The notes under the pieces are model-generated. The model was not told where the DNA came from. It did not search any database and saw nothing but the letters and a program-made list of their open reading frames with translations. The position numbers and the translations under genes are program-made. A stretch of 13,476 nucleotides of DNA, taken from NCBI GenBank assembly GCA_019633425.1, contig WSUB01000395.1:1-13476 (forward strand). Reading direction: 5' to 3'. Source of the DNA: Tulasnella sp. 424. Lineage: Eukaryota; Basidiomycota; Agaricomycetes; Cantharellales; Tulasnellaceae. Every line of letters starts with the position of its first letter. The first letter of the stretch is position 1. Positions 1-7,841 of this stretch are shown in pieces.

Positions 1-3000
1 GTCCGGCGAAAAGACAACGGAGTTGATCCAGTTGGTGTGACCGGTCAGAGGGTCGCCCAACTGTGCCCCAGTCTGAGCATCCCATAATCGAACCGTGTTG
101 CCATGCAGCACTGATGCCAGAACCTTCCCGTTCGGCGAAAAGACGACGGACCTGATCTTGTCCATGTGACCGGTCAGAGGGTTGCCCACCTGTGCCCCTG
201 TCTGAGCATCCCATAATTGAACCGTGTTGTCATCTGACACAGATGCCAGAACCTTGCTGTCCGGCGAAAAGACAACGGAGTTGATCCAGTTGGTGTGACC
301 GGTCAGAGGGTCGCCCAACTGTGCCCCTGTCCGAGCATCCCATAATCGAACTGTGTTGTCACTAGACCCTGATGCCAGAACCTTCCCGTCCGGCGAAAAG
401 ACAACGGAGGTGATCCCCTTGGTGTGACCGGTCAGAGGGTCGCCCAACTGTGCCCCTGTCCGAGCATCCCATAATCGAACCGTGGTGTCACGCGACCCTG
501 ATGCCAGAACCTTCCCGTCCGGCGAAAAAACAAGGGAGGTGATCTCGTGTCTGTGACCGGTCAGAGGGTCGCCCAACTGTGCCCCTGTCCGAGCATCCCA
601 TAATTGGACCGTGTTGTCACGCGACGCTGATACCAGAACCTTGCCATCCAGCGAAAAGACAACGGAGGTGATCCCCTTGGTGTGACCGGTCAGAGGGTCG
701 CCCAACTGTGCCCCTGTCCGAGCATCCCATAATCGAACCGTGGTGTCACGCGACCCTGATGCCAGAACCTTCCCGTCCGGCGAAAAAACAAGGGAGGTGA
801 TCTCGTGTCTGTGACCGGTCAGAGGGTCGCCCAACTGTGCCCCTGTCCGAGCATCCCATAATTGGACCGTGTTGTCACGCGACGCTGATACCAGAACCTT
901 GCCATCCAGCGAAAAGACAACGGAGGTGATCCCCTTGGTGTGACCGGTCAGAGGGTCGCCCAACTGTGCCCCTGTCCGAGCATCCCATAATCGAACCGTG
1001 GTGTCACGCGACCCTGATGCCAGAACCTTCCCGTCCGGCGAAAAAACAAGGGAGGTGATCTCGTGTCTGTGACCGGTCAGAGGGTCGCCCAACTGTGCCC
1101 CAGTCTGAGCATCCCATAATCGAACCGTGTTGCCATGCGGCACTGATGCCAGAACCTTCCCGTCCGGCGAAAAGACGACGAACCAGATCTTGTCCATGTG
1201 ACCGGTCAGAGGGTTGCCCACCTGTGCCCCTGTCCGAGCATCCCATAATCGAACCGTCTTGTCATCTGACACAGATGCCAGAACCTTGCTGTCCGGCGAA
1301 AAGACAACGGAGTTGATCCAGTTGGTGTGACCGGTCAGAGGGTCGCCCAACTGTGCCCCTGTCCGAGCATCCCATAATCGAACTGTGTTGTCACTAGACC
1401 CTGATGCCAGAACCTTCCCGTCCGGCGAAAAGACAACGGAGCTGATCCAGCCCGTGTGACCGGTCAGAGGGTCGCCGAGCTGTGCCCCAGTCTGAGCATC
1501 CAATAATCGAACCGTCGCGTCGCACAATCCACATGCCAGAACCCCGCCATCCGGTGAAAATACGATGCACGATGCACGTGAATTTAATAATGATGTCCAA
1601 ATATTGGCTGGCCAGGTTACCTGCCGCTCCCCAAGCAGAATCCGAGTTGCTGCTCGACCACCATACGTCGCCCACAGCTCCGTCTCTATGGGGCAGTGCG
1701 GAAGAGCTGATGCATAGATGTGAAGCGCGCCGAACGAGATTGGTTCCACAGACGAGGCGATGAATCGCTGAGTGTCATTCCAGAGAGTAATCAAGTCACT
1801 GCTGGACGTCTCCGGTGGCCATTGCTGTGGGGACCTCATGGTTAGTTCACTAGCAACACCTCGTGCGCCCCGATTCAAGATGTTATGCTCACCTCGAGCC
1901 ATCCATGCACTTGCTTCGCTACACGAGATGCCTCATCCGTTGCTCCCATCAAGCTCATGACTTCCAGCCACGCCAGAAGCTTCTCCTTGCTGAACATTCT
2001 GAAGTGGGACCAGACGTCCCCGATAGCCGCTCCATTTGCCTCCGACCACGACACCCCAGCTGTTAAATGAATGGACCAAGAACGACAGCAGTACCGGAGC
2101 CCTTTGGGCACATGGCTCTCGACTGCATCCTGGACTTCAGAATTCGCCTTCGAAAGATCCGACAGCTCGCAGATGTTTTTCCTCAGGTCGCGTCCCATAA
2201 TCTTGAGGGTTACGTTTGCGAGACGTCGATGGACCTGGACGAGGTCGACAATATAATGCTGGTTTGCGCACCGCTCTCGACTCTCTAGGAGGTCGCGAAT
2301 GGACGTGTGCATCAACCGTAACGGTTTGCATGGGGATGAAGGGATATGAAGAAGGGAGTTGAGATCCGCGAGAATGTCGTCCCGGAGAAACTTGACATTG
2401 TCCTCCTGACCTTTGAAGATTTCGTGGTCGGCGTGCAAGAAGGCGATGACCTCAAGGGATACAGGATAAGGCGCCGCCACGAGTGTTTCGAGCACCCAGG
2501 ATAGTAGCTGTTTCCGCATCGAGTTCTCTGCCGCCTCGTCGAACGCTTTCGAGAGGATTTGGCGGTACAAATGATCGAGTTTGCCCCACGTTGACGAGTG
2601 TTGTAGGAATTCCTGCAGACGATGGACAGGCGACCTATCACCGACGTATGTGATCGCCGTCCGGGCCCACTGGAACAGGCCTTGGGACATATCAACCATG
2701 TCTTTGACATCCGCCGACGAAGGCCAGGTGTCCGGGAGATCGTGGTACTCTCGGATCTGCGCGAAGGAGTGTTGGATAAACTTGGTGACGTCTTCAATCA
2801 CGTGGGACATCGAGTCCAGGTCTTCGGCATGCCACTTCCTCGGTTCGAGCGCGACGAGGAGTGGTGCTTCGGGACGACATGTGAGTAGGAATTTGACGTT
2901 GGTAGGGAGGGAGGAGGAGTGCCGATCAATGAGCCGAACGAAACGCACGGCATCGGCGACGTTCTCGCATTCGTCCAGGGCATCGACGATGATTATAATA

Positions 3001-5079
3001 GGATGGGTGCGAGCCTCCAGCTGGTGGAGCGGTCCGACGAGGAGAGTCTCGAACTGCTTGTCGAGGCGTTCTCTGGCGATGTCTTCGTCCTTCCTCACGG
3101 CACCCAGGATTGCGTTCTTCAATTCCGGGGCTGACCCTTTCCCGAGTTGCCTAGCGATGGCGGAGATAAACTTGCCATCTAACGCATTATGACCCCGACG
3201 GAAGTGAAAGAGGGCATAGGACCCCTTCGGCGCCAAACGATGGGCAACCGTCGAGGCGATCGTCGATTTTCCGCGTCCTGCCATTCCTCGAATCCAGAGA
3301 ACGCGCTCCGCCACGGTTGATGTATCTTTGATCCACTGGTCTATACGGTCCAATATTTCGACTCTCGTGCCGGGAAGGCATACGACTTCTTCAATTGAGT
3401 TTCCTCTCGCTCCATAAGTTCCATCCCCGAGGCGGTCAAGAAGCCGCTGCCGCTCCGCTCGCAACTCGCTATTTTCTGAGGTAAACGCGTCAAAACGGAA
3501 CTTTACAGAGAGCCTGGATACAGACATACTGAGTTTGCTGACAATCTCGAGGGTTTTCAGACCGGAGATGAGCTAGTATCGAAGGGGGCGGTGAACACCT
3601 GAGCTGAGATTTCCGTGGACACGAATGCATTACGCACTTGTATTTTATTCTGCGAACTGTTAGCAGTATCTTGATGAGACTTTAGTTCTCCCGCATGGTA
3701 ACTAGCCAAAAATGCCTTCTTGAAACGGCTCGAGGAATCCCACTTGCCGACCTTCTCCTGAATGCTCTCAAGCTCCCTAGACAATGTGTCAAGCTCAATT
3801 CTGGAGTTGTTCGCTCGGAGGGAGCCGACGTACCTTTGCAGATTGTGAACTTCCGCAGCCAGATCGTCGCCGTTCTCTGGATCTGATTTCTTGATGCGTT
3901 CGAAATATACCGAGAGTTCCGATATGTGGGAAGCCAGCTCCTCGGCTATATCCTCGTTTTTGGCCATAGTCTGAAGAACCCAAGTTAGAGGTGAAATAGA
4001 TAGAGATATGCGTATATCGTTTCACCTCGATCATTTCGACAAAGGTCAACCCAACTTTAGCAGCGACGCCAACGAAGTCTCCAACGACGGGAACCGCTCC
4101 AGATACCACTTCGACGGTCTCGAAAGCTTTCCTCGCCGCAGCGAGAGCTCCTTCTCGAATGGGACTACGTTTTTTCCGATCCTTGGGAAGGTCCGAGGAC
4201 GAGTCTTGGACAGATGCTTCTTGGCCCGTCGGATGTTCTGCCGTCATAGCTGGTTCAGAGGAGCTCGTCTGGAGATCCTGAGATTCCAAGGGTTTCAGAG
4301 CAAGCGAAACGTCGACTGGGGGTGAAGTTGGCTGATTTTGATGACCAGAGGGCACCTCTGAGTCTTCGACGTTCTCTACTGAGGAGAACCCGATATCGCG
4401 TTAGTATGGTTTTGTCGACGAGTCCGAGTGAGAAGGCTTACCTATCGGAGCGAAACTTTCTAAGCGACTCTGCAAGAATAGATGACTGACGTTATGGTTA
4501 AGAATAAAATATACTAATTTATCCACTTACGCGAAGCGTCGTCGAGAGCTTCTCGACATCTTCCCTACAAGTCTGCAAGATTCCGGTCCATTTACCGCGA
4601 CGGCCCGAAGGGATAACCTGCTTGAATCCATCCCAAAATCCTCTTTGCTTCCTTCCGTACCTGTCCGGCGCTTCCTTCAGACTTTCATGCGCAGTCTCCA
4701 GAGCGCTGTCAGGCACAAGTTTTAGCTTATTATCTCTTATCAGGTCTGACGGAGGCCATCCTTACTGGATGAGCTCCTCAATAGTATCTTTGACAGGGGT
4801 GACTTCTCGAGGAAGGTCGGGTACGTTGTTGATCGTCTGAACCAACGTTTGCGCTGCATCTTCCAACTTGTCGGGCCAGTTGGTGTCCTGGGGTATCAAC
4901 GTCGTCAGCTCTAGAAGTGCCTCCGTCGCGGTAGGTGGGGTTACCTGTAGTAGAGTTAGTAGAGCGCTTCTCGTGCGCGTCTCTCTTTCGTAGAGCGCTT
5001 CCGCTGAGCCACCACTTGGGTGACCTGGAGGAAGGGGATTAGATGTCGCAGGCGGTATTGGAGGAGGTTGACTGGACAT
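1..5079 (-). CDS. NACHT-WD40 NOD-like receptor (STAND NTPase), seven exons visible, 3' end beyond the left edge
   Basis: Likely an intracellular signal-sensing NTPase for fungal self/non-self recognition; that role is inferred from the family. Exons read from the minus strand: 4766-5079, 4531-4705, 4442-4469 (28 nt), 4026-4378, about 3563-3970, 1893-3500 and 1-1824. Introns are GT-AG, mostly 55-68 nt, often with CTAAC-like branch sites, and every junction keeps phase. The start ATG at 5079 begins MSSQPPPIPP, preceded by CAATC. About 1,570 residues are visible: a Pro-rich head, helical segments around residues 100-420, NACHT with Walker A GMAGRGKS (3264-3287), Walker B IIIIVDALDE (2970-2999) and FLLTCRPE. 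After the NACHT come a helical linker, the fungal motif IYASALP (within 1690-1734), then WD40 repeats from about 1570 down to 1. No stop or frameshift is visible. The exon 5/6 junction is the one uncertain point. Confidence 0.86.
227..1441. repeat. Eight-unit (1,032-bp) spaced duplication within the WD40 array
   Basis: The segment 227-409 matches 1259-1441 exactly (183 bp) at a lag of 1,032 bp, eight units. It includes the identical units 259-387 and 1291-1419. The adjoining units at 130 and 1162 and the later half of those at 1 and 1033 are also related at this lag, but with several substitutions. The array therefore carries at least two layers of duplication of different ages. Confidence 0.85.
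394..1101. repeat. Higher-order 258-bp tandem duplication of WD40 unit pairs
   Basis: By direct comparison, 394-843 equals 652-1101 base for base, a 450-bp match at a lag of 258 bp (two WD40 units). Units 517-645 and 775-903 are identical, as are 646-774 and 904-1032. The match ends on the right at the T/A difference at 844/1102 and on the left at the two differences separating GTCCGG from ATCCAG. This indicates very recent unequal crossing-over, slippage or gene conversion in the array. An assembly error in a repeat is the alternative. Confidence 0.9.
2860..3400 (-). other. NACHT nucleotide-binding core of the NLR
   Basis: This stretch of exon 6 starts near the conserved lead-in VCLPGTRVEILDRIDQWI, which precedes NACHT in many basidiomycete receptors. 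Walker A (WIRGMAGRGKST) supplies the P-loop lysine and serine. About 90 residues later, four isoleucines followed by VDALDE form Walker B, with the DALDE acidic cluster typical of NACHT rather than NB-ARC. FLLTCRPE, about 30 residues further on, is the sensor-like segment carrying an arginine. All key residues are present, so the domain is predicted to bind and hydrolyse NTP and to act as the oligomerisation switch. The outer limits are approximate. Confidence 0.88.
3501..3562 (-). other. Fifth NLR intron, acceptor clear, donor ambiguous
   Basis: The reading frame closes at 3557 and reopens in another frame, so an intron must lie here. The acceptor CTGTAAAG before 3500 restores phase 0 into FRFDAFTSEN. 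Three phase-0 donors are possible. GTCTGA at 3562 gives 62 nt, matching the other introns, but has a weak donor. GTGTTC at 3598 gives 98 nt. GTGCGT at 3637 gives 137 nt with the best donor. The segment between 3637 and 3599 reads VRNAFVSTEISAQ, which looks like coding sequence and argues against the 3637 donor. RNA reads would settle it. Confidence 0.5.
3638..4250 (-). other. Helical N-terminal effector-like region of the NLR
   Basis: Exons 4 and 5 encode a glycine/valine-rich hydrophobic stretch (VSGAVPVVGDFVGVAAKVG) followed by charged amphipathic helices (EDIAEELASHISEL, LSRELESIQEKVGKW). This pattern resembles the four-helix N-terminal domains of fungal NLRs related to HeLo-like or MLKL-type membrane-active domains, which carry out cell death in allorecognition. 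The sequence shows only the helical, partly hydrophobic character; assignment to that family is inference and needs a profile search. A coiled-coil dimerisation segment is the main alternative. The exon junction at 3971-4025 joins MIE to TMAKNED without changing phase. Confidence 0.45.
4442..4469 (-). other. 28-nt microexon of the NLR
   Basis: Flanked by the acceptor TTCTTGCAG (ending at 4470) and the donor GTAAGC (starting at 4441), this exon encodes SRLESFAPI plus one base. It is needed to keep phase: exon 2 ends in phase 0 at 4531, and the next exon at 4378 must be entered after one base to read VENVEDSEVPSGH. The flanking introns are 61 and 63 nt. Skipping it would shift the frame, since 28 is not a multiple of three. 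Confidence 0.75.
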
Positions 5080-5416
5080 GATTGCGGTGTATGAGTGTAT
5101 GAGAGGAGAGCGTAGAGGGGGAGGATAAATAAAAGGGAGAAGGGGAGGGACTGGGCGACATGAGGCTCTCAGTAGAAGCTTCCATTTTGGGTCTAAATGC
5201 TTCGAAGCCTCTCGAAGGATGGGGGCTTGAGAAGGGTTCGGGGTGGTGTCGCCGAGGCCGGCATGTACACCGGATGAGGGGGAGAAATCGTTAAAGCCGA
5301 CGTCCTCCGGCCCGCCAGCACCGAGTGTACGTCCGCATTCACTAGGTGCCCAGTATTATTCTTCTCCGTCTTTGTGATAGTCTCAACATCATTCGAGGCA
5401 GATACCATTCGACGTC
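5080..5416 (-). promoter_or_regulatory. NLR promoter and 5' leader
   Basis: The region upstream of the NLR start is shared with a diverged copy at about 6660-7076, which marks it as a duplicated control region. On the minus strand an AT-rich TTTTATTTAT box lies at 5125-5134, about 50 bp before the ATG, and could act as a TATA element. It is not kept in the copy. The best-conserved blocks are around 5158-5204 (GACATGAGGCTCT, AAGCTTCCATTTT, TAAATGCTTC in plus orientation) and 5365-5418 (CGTCTTTGTGA, AGTCTCAACATCATT, GAGGCAGAT). No known factor site is recognised in them. Confidence 0.5.
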
Positions 5417-5418
5417 GG

Positions 5419-5913
5419 CGGTGTAAAAGGCAGGTGGCTCGGAGCTGCGCGAGCTCGCGAGGCGAGGCGAGGCGACATCGCGATCGCAAGCACTGCCATC
5501 TAATAAATTCTCCAAAAGTAAATCGACCGCCGATCCTGACAAACGAAAATGTGCGGTGTGATGGTTGATGACTACATCAGAGAGGAACACGCGGAAATCT
5601 CCAGCATTCACGACTCGCGCTTGCGCACTGGGACGCTTTCCATGCGTTACCACTCTTCTCGCAGAAAAACGAGCAAAATCAAATCAAAGCGGGAGAGAAC
5701 ATAAGGGACAGCGAAGTACAGAGACAGGCGGGAATATGATACAAAGTACACCAAAGTCGTATAGAAAAGGTCAAAATCAGACGGGGAACGAAAGAGAACC
5801 CCACTACCAACGATGTAAATCACAGGCATAATGATATCACCGCTTTCGAACTCGTCCCAATCTTCTTCGTCTTCGGCGCTAACCTGAACCAGCCGGAGGC
5901 CCAACACACGCAG
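5419..5913. other. Intergenic, no supported gene; GC-rich palindromic patch
   Basis: No frame here looks convincingly coding. Around 5446-5496 there is a patch with GCGAGCTCGC, three GAGGC units and CGCGATCGC, all self-complementary or short tandem motifs. On the minus strand, about 5825-5875 reads an acidic stretch (SAEDEEDWDEFESGD) that could be the tail of the decayed coding region to its right, but the link is unproven. Confidence 0.4.
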
Positions 5914-6590
5914 CTAGACGAGGCGTTTGACTTGCGCTCGCACATCTCGTCCAGCTGGGACCATAGACGCACGCTGCGTCGGGGAACGGATCTTCTTCTC
6001 TGTGACCTTTCGTGCTTGTGCAAGCAACAGCTTGCAGTCGCGGTCGGAGATATACTCGAGAGAGCATAGATTGCCTGACGAGATGGGTGAAGAGATCAAC
6101 ATGCGAAGAAAGAGGCGGAAGGACTTTTGCACACCTCGCGGCACCATGGACGCCACAGTTCGAGTGATGCTAAATGTGCACCATGAACTATAACACGGAC
6201 CGCTCCTTCGCAACAGTAAAAGAGCTTCGGGGCTTGTGTTAGCCCTCTCACTTTGCACCAGAACCGAATGTGTATACCAGATACTCACATAGTTGTTGCC
6301 TTTCGCTGGCTTGCTGGGCTTCTCGCTGCCGACCGGAATCTTCAACACACACCCAGCAACGAACTCGCCATCTAAAAATACTTTCTAGAGCGCCTAGGTA
6401 GCGTCCAACGACTGCTCGGGCTTCAACGTCGCTGCTGCTCGAGCAATCACTGCGCAGGCCAGAACGTCCGGATAAGCTTCCCCATAAGCCAGCTGGATTT
6501 TTCGACCCATACCTTTCTCCATCTCCTATTTGATGTCATAGTCGATGACTATAGCATTCTGCTCCGTCTCCGCACGCTTGCGTTCAGCCC
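5914..6590 (-). pseudogene. Decayed, unrecognised coding region downstream of a duplicated NLR 5' end
   Basis: From about 6589 to 6289 the minus strand reads as a protein-like frame: AERKRAETEQNAIVIDYDIK, stop, then EMEKGMGRKIQLAYGEAYPD and on through FLDGEFVAGCVLKIPVG to GNNY. It is interrupted by TAG at 6526-6528, 6394-6396 and 6385-6387. A GTGAGT donor follows at 6288. An acceptor at 6225 with an upstream CTAAC would give a 64-nt intron and continue as LFYCCEGAVRVIV until a stop near 6106. A competing frame to 5914 reads KSFRLFLRMLISSP and EYISDRDCKLLLAQARKVTE, also protein-like. The family is not recognised. All three stops could come from single changes of CAG or GAG. No intact start is seen. 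It may be an old gene fragment, or non-coding sequence that happens to look coding. Confidence 0.4.
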
Positions 6591-7076
6591 GTCACTTGTA
6601 AGAACTGGAGGAAGGCGATTGGCTGTCGCAGACGTTTTTGAAGGGAGTTGGCTTGGCTGATTGCGGTGAATGAGAGATGAGATAAGAGCGTAGAAGGGAT
6701 GTTTGGGGGAGATAAAGGAGGGGGGCGTGTGGTGAAGGTGCCCAGCACAGCGGTACGGTTCTCACACAGTCCTGAAAGGAGAGGGAGACATGAGGCTCTG
6801 AGAAAAGCTTCCATTTTTAGGTTTAAATGCTTCAAGCTTCTCGAGACATAAAGGCTAAGGAAGGATTCTGGGTGGGTGTTCCAGAGGCTTGCATGCACAC
6901 CTCGGGGATGCGGGAGTTATCCGACAGTGTTGTCAAAAACCGGTCAATTGCGACCAGCATGCCCGGTGTTCGACAAGGAGTGCTGACTCCGCCTTCACGA
7001 GGTGCAGAGTATTGCTCTTCTGCGTCTTTGTGACAGTCTCAACATCATTTGAGGCAGATGCCTTTCGACATCGGAC
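6575..7076 (-). repeat. Diverged direct copy of the NLR promoter and first codons, start codon lost
   Basis: This segment aligns end to end with about 4990-5418, in the same orientation and about 1.6 kb apart. Matching blocks include CTGGAGGAAGG (6605 and 5025), GATTGCGGTG, AGAGCGTAGA, GACATGAGGCTCT, AAGCTTCCATTTT, TAAATGCTTC, AGTCTCAACATCATT and GAGGCAGAT. The copy carries insertions, for example around 6730-6775. Where the NLR has CAATCATGTCCAG, the copy reads CAATCAGCCAAG on the minus strand, a 2-bp loss that removes the ATG. Similarity then continues through roughly 30 codons of exon 1 before fading into the decayed coding region. It is probably the 5' end of a dead paralogue. Confidence 0.82.
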
Positions 7077-7273
7077 CGAAGGCCGGATATCGTAACCGCA
7101 AGTAAGCATCTATCGTCGGTGTCAATATGAAGGAGTTAGTCGTTCACCACTCAAAGGATGTGTCCAGTCGTTTGATAGAGGACACTTCGCCGGTATCAAT
7201 TCTGTCAAGTCCTTCATAAGCGCCGGGAATATCGGGAGGCGTTAAGGGGGGACACGGTTGAGACCGACCGAGA

Positions 7274-7627
7274 TTAGTGTTGCCGCGAAGTTCGAAGTTG
7301 TCGAAGGAGGTTTCGATCTCCTTCGACAAGCAGTCAACTTCGACAACTTCGACCCATCGAAGTACTTCGATCTCCTTGGGAGATGGTGCTCATCACACTT
7401 GGGATGGAGTGGCCCTTAATTGTTCGAATGTTCCGGAACGTTCGGACCCTTCGCTGCCGAGTCGGCTTCAGAGGTCTCCTCTTTCCCATCTCTGAAAAAC
7501 TCATTTCTCACAAGAGTCGGAGTGTGGCGGAGGACTTAGTCTTCGTCACTTCGCTTCGATCCACTTCGACTCTTCGAAGTTTGTCGAAGTTGACACTTCG
7601 ATCTCCTTCGCTTCGCGGCAACACTAA
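7274..7627. mobile_element. MITE-like element with 17-bp terminal inverted repeats
   Basis: The left end TTAGTGTTGCCGCGAAG (7274-7290) is the exact reverse complement of the right end at 7611-7627, giving a 354-bp unit with no transposase. If the outermost TA dinucleotides are target copies, the termini would be GTGTTGCC, compatible with a Tc1/mariner-type TA insertion; this is inference. Sub-terminal zones on both sides are packed with TTCGA, CTTCGA and TCGAAG words. The centre (about 7384-7550) is unrelated sequence. A non-autonomous DNA transposon is the simplest reading. Confidence 0.6.
7298..7329. repeat. Perfect hairpin in the left arm of the MITE-like element
   Basis: TTGTCGAAGGAG at 7298-7309 pairs perfectly with CTCCTTCGACAA at 7318-7329 across an 8-nt loop. 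It lies just inside the left terminus. The right arm holds related but less regular words (CGATCTCCTTCG near 7600), so the element is a nested set of inverted repeats. Confidence 0.85.
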
Positions 7628-7716
7628 GACCATCACCGCACTATGTCAACCTCCCTCGATTCCAAGGCATTGCCTAAAACACTCGGCCGAACACCTCCAC
7701 CCACCTTAACCGAAAA

Positions 7717-7841
7717 GGAAACGTTCCAGGACGTCTCCACACCAGAGCTACGCTGCTCATAGTCACAACTAGATAACTTTCCTACATGAAATACAAGTCC
7801 TGGCGTCAGCGCCAGCGTAGGAACGTCCCAGGACGTCTCCA
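7717..7841. repeat. Pair of imperfect direct repeats, about 23 bp
   Basis: GGAAACGTTCCAGGACGTCT (from 7717-7720, running to TCCA at 7738) recurs as GGAACGTCCCAGGACGTCTC (7820 to 7841) about 103 bp downstream, with one base missing and one substituted. No gene is supported around it. It may be the remains of an insertion or a small tandem duplication. Confidence 0.6.

Larger units (their letters stand above)
1..1548 (-). repeat. Tandem 129-bp repeats encoding 43-residue WD40 units
   Basis: Twelve complete units start at 1, 130, 259, 388, 517, 646, 775, 904, 1033, 1162, 1291 and 1420 (plus-strand GTCCGGCGAA or variant), at a constant 129-bp spacing, and continue past the left edge. Each codes, on the minus strand, for a unit such as GKVLASGSSDNTVRLWDART followed by GAQLGDPLTGH, four or five variable residues, and VVFSPD. 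The GH and WD dipeptides of the WD40 signature are kept in all but the promoter-proximal unit (1420-1548, LLD instead of LWD). Spacing in multiples of three means unit gain or loss never breaks the frame. More than seven units suggests two propellers or a variable-size array. Confidence 0.96.

Noticed and set aside
1..1548. CRISPR-like or satellite array
   Set aside because: The 129-bp units are coding, in frame, have no spacers and translate to WD40 repeats.
1004..1763. Open frames on both strands through the WD40 array (for example plus 1095-1316, plus 1482-1763, minus 1394-1675)
   Set aside because: They are out-of-frame readings of the repeats. The true frame is the uninterrupted minus-strand one with WD40 motifs.
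2581..3192. Plus-strand open frame of 203 codons opposite the NACHT domain
   Set aside because: It is the antisense shadow of a domain with clear Walker motifs; its own translation has no recognisable features.
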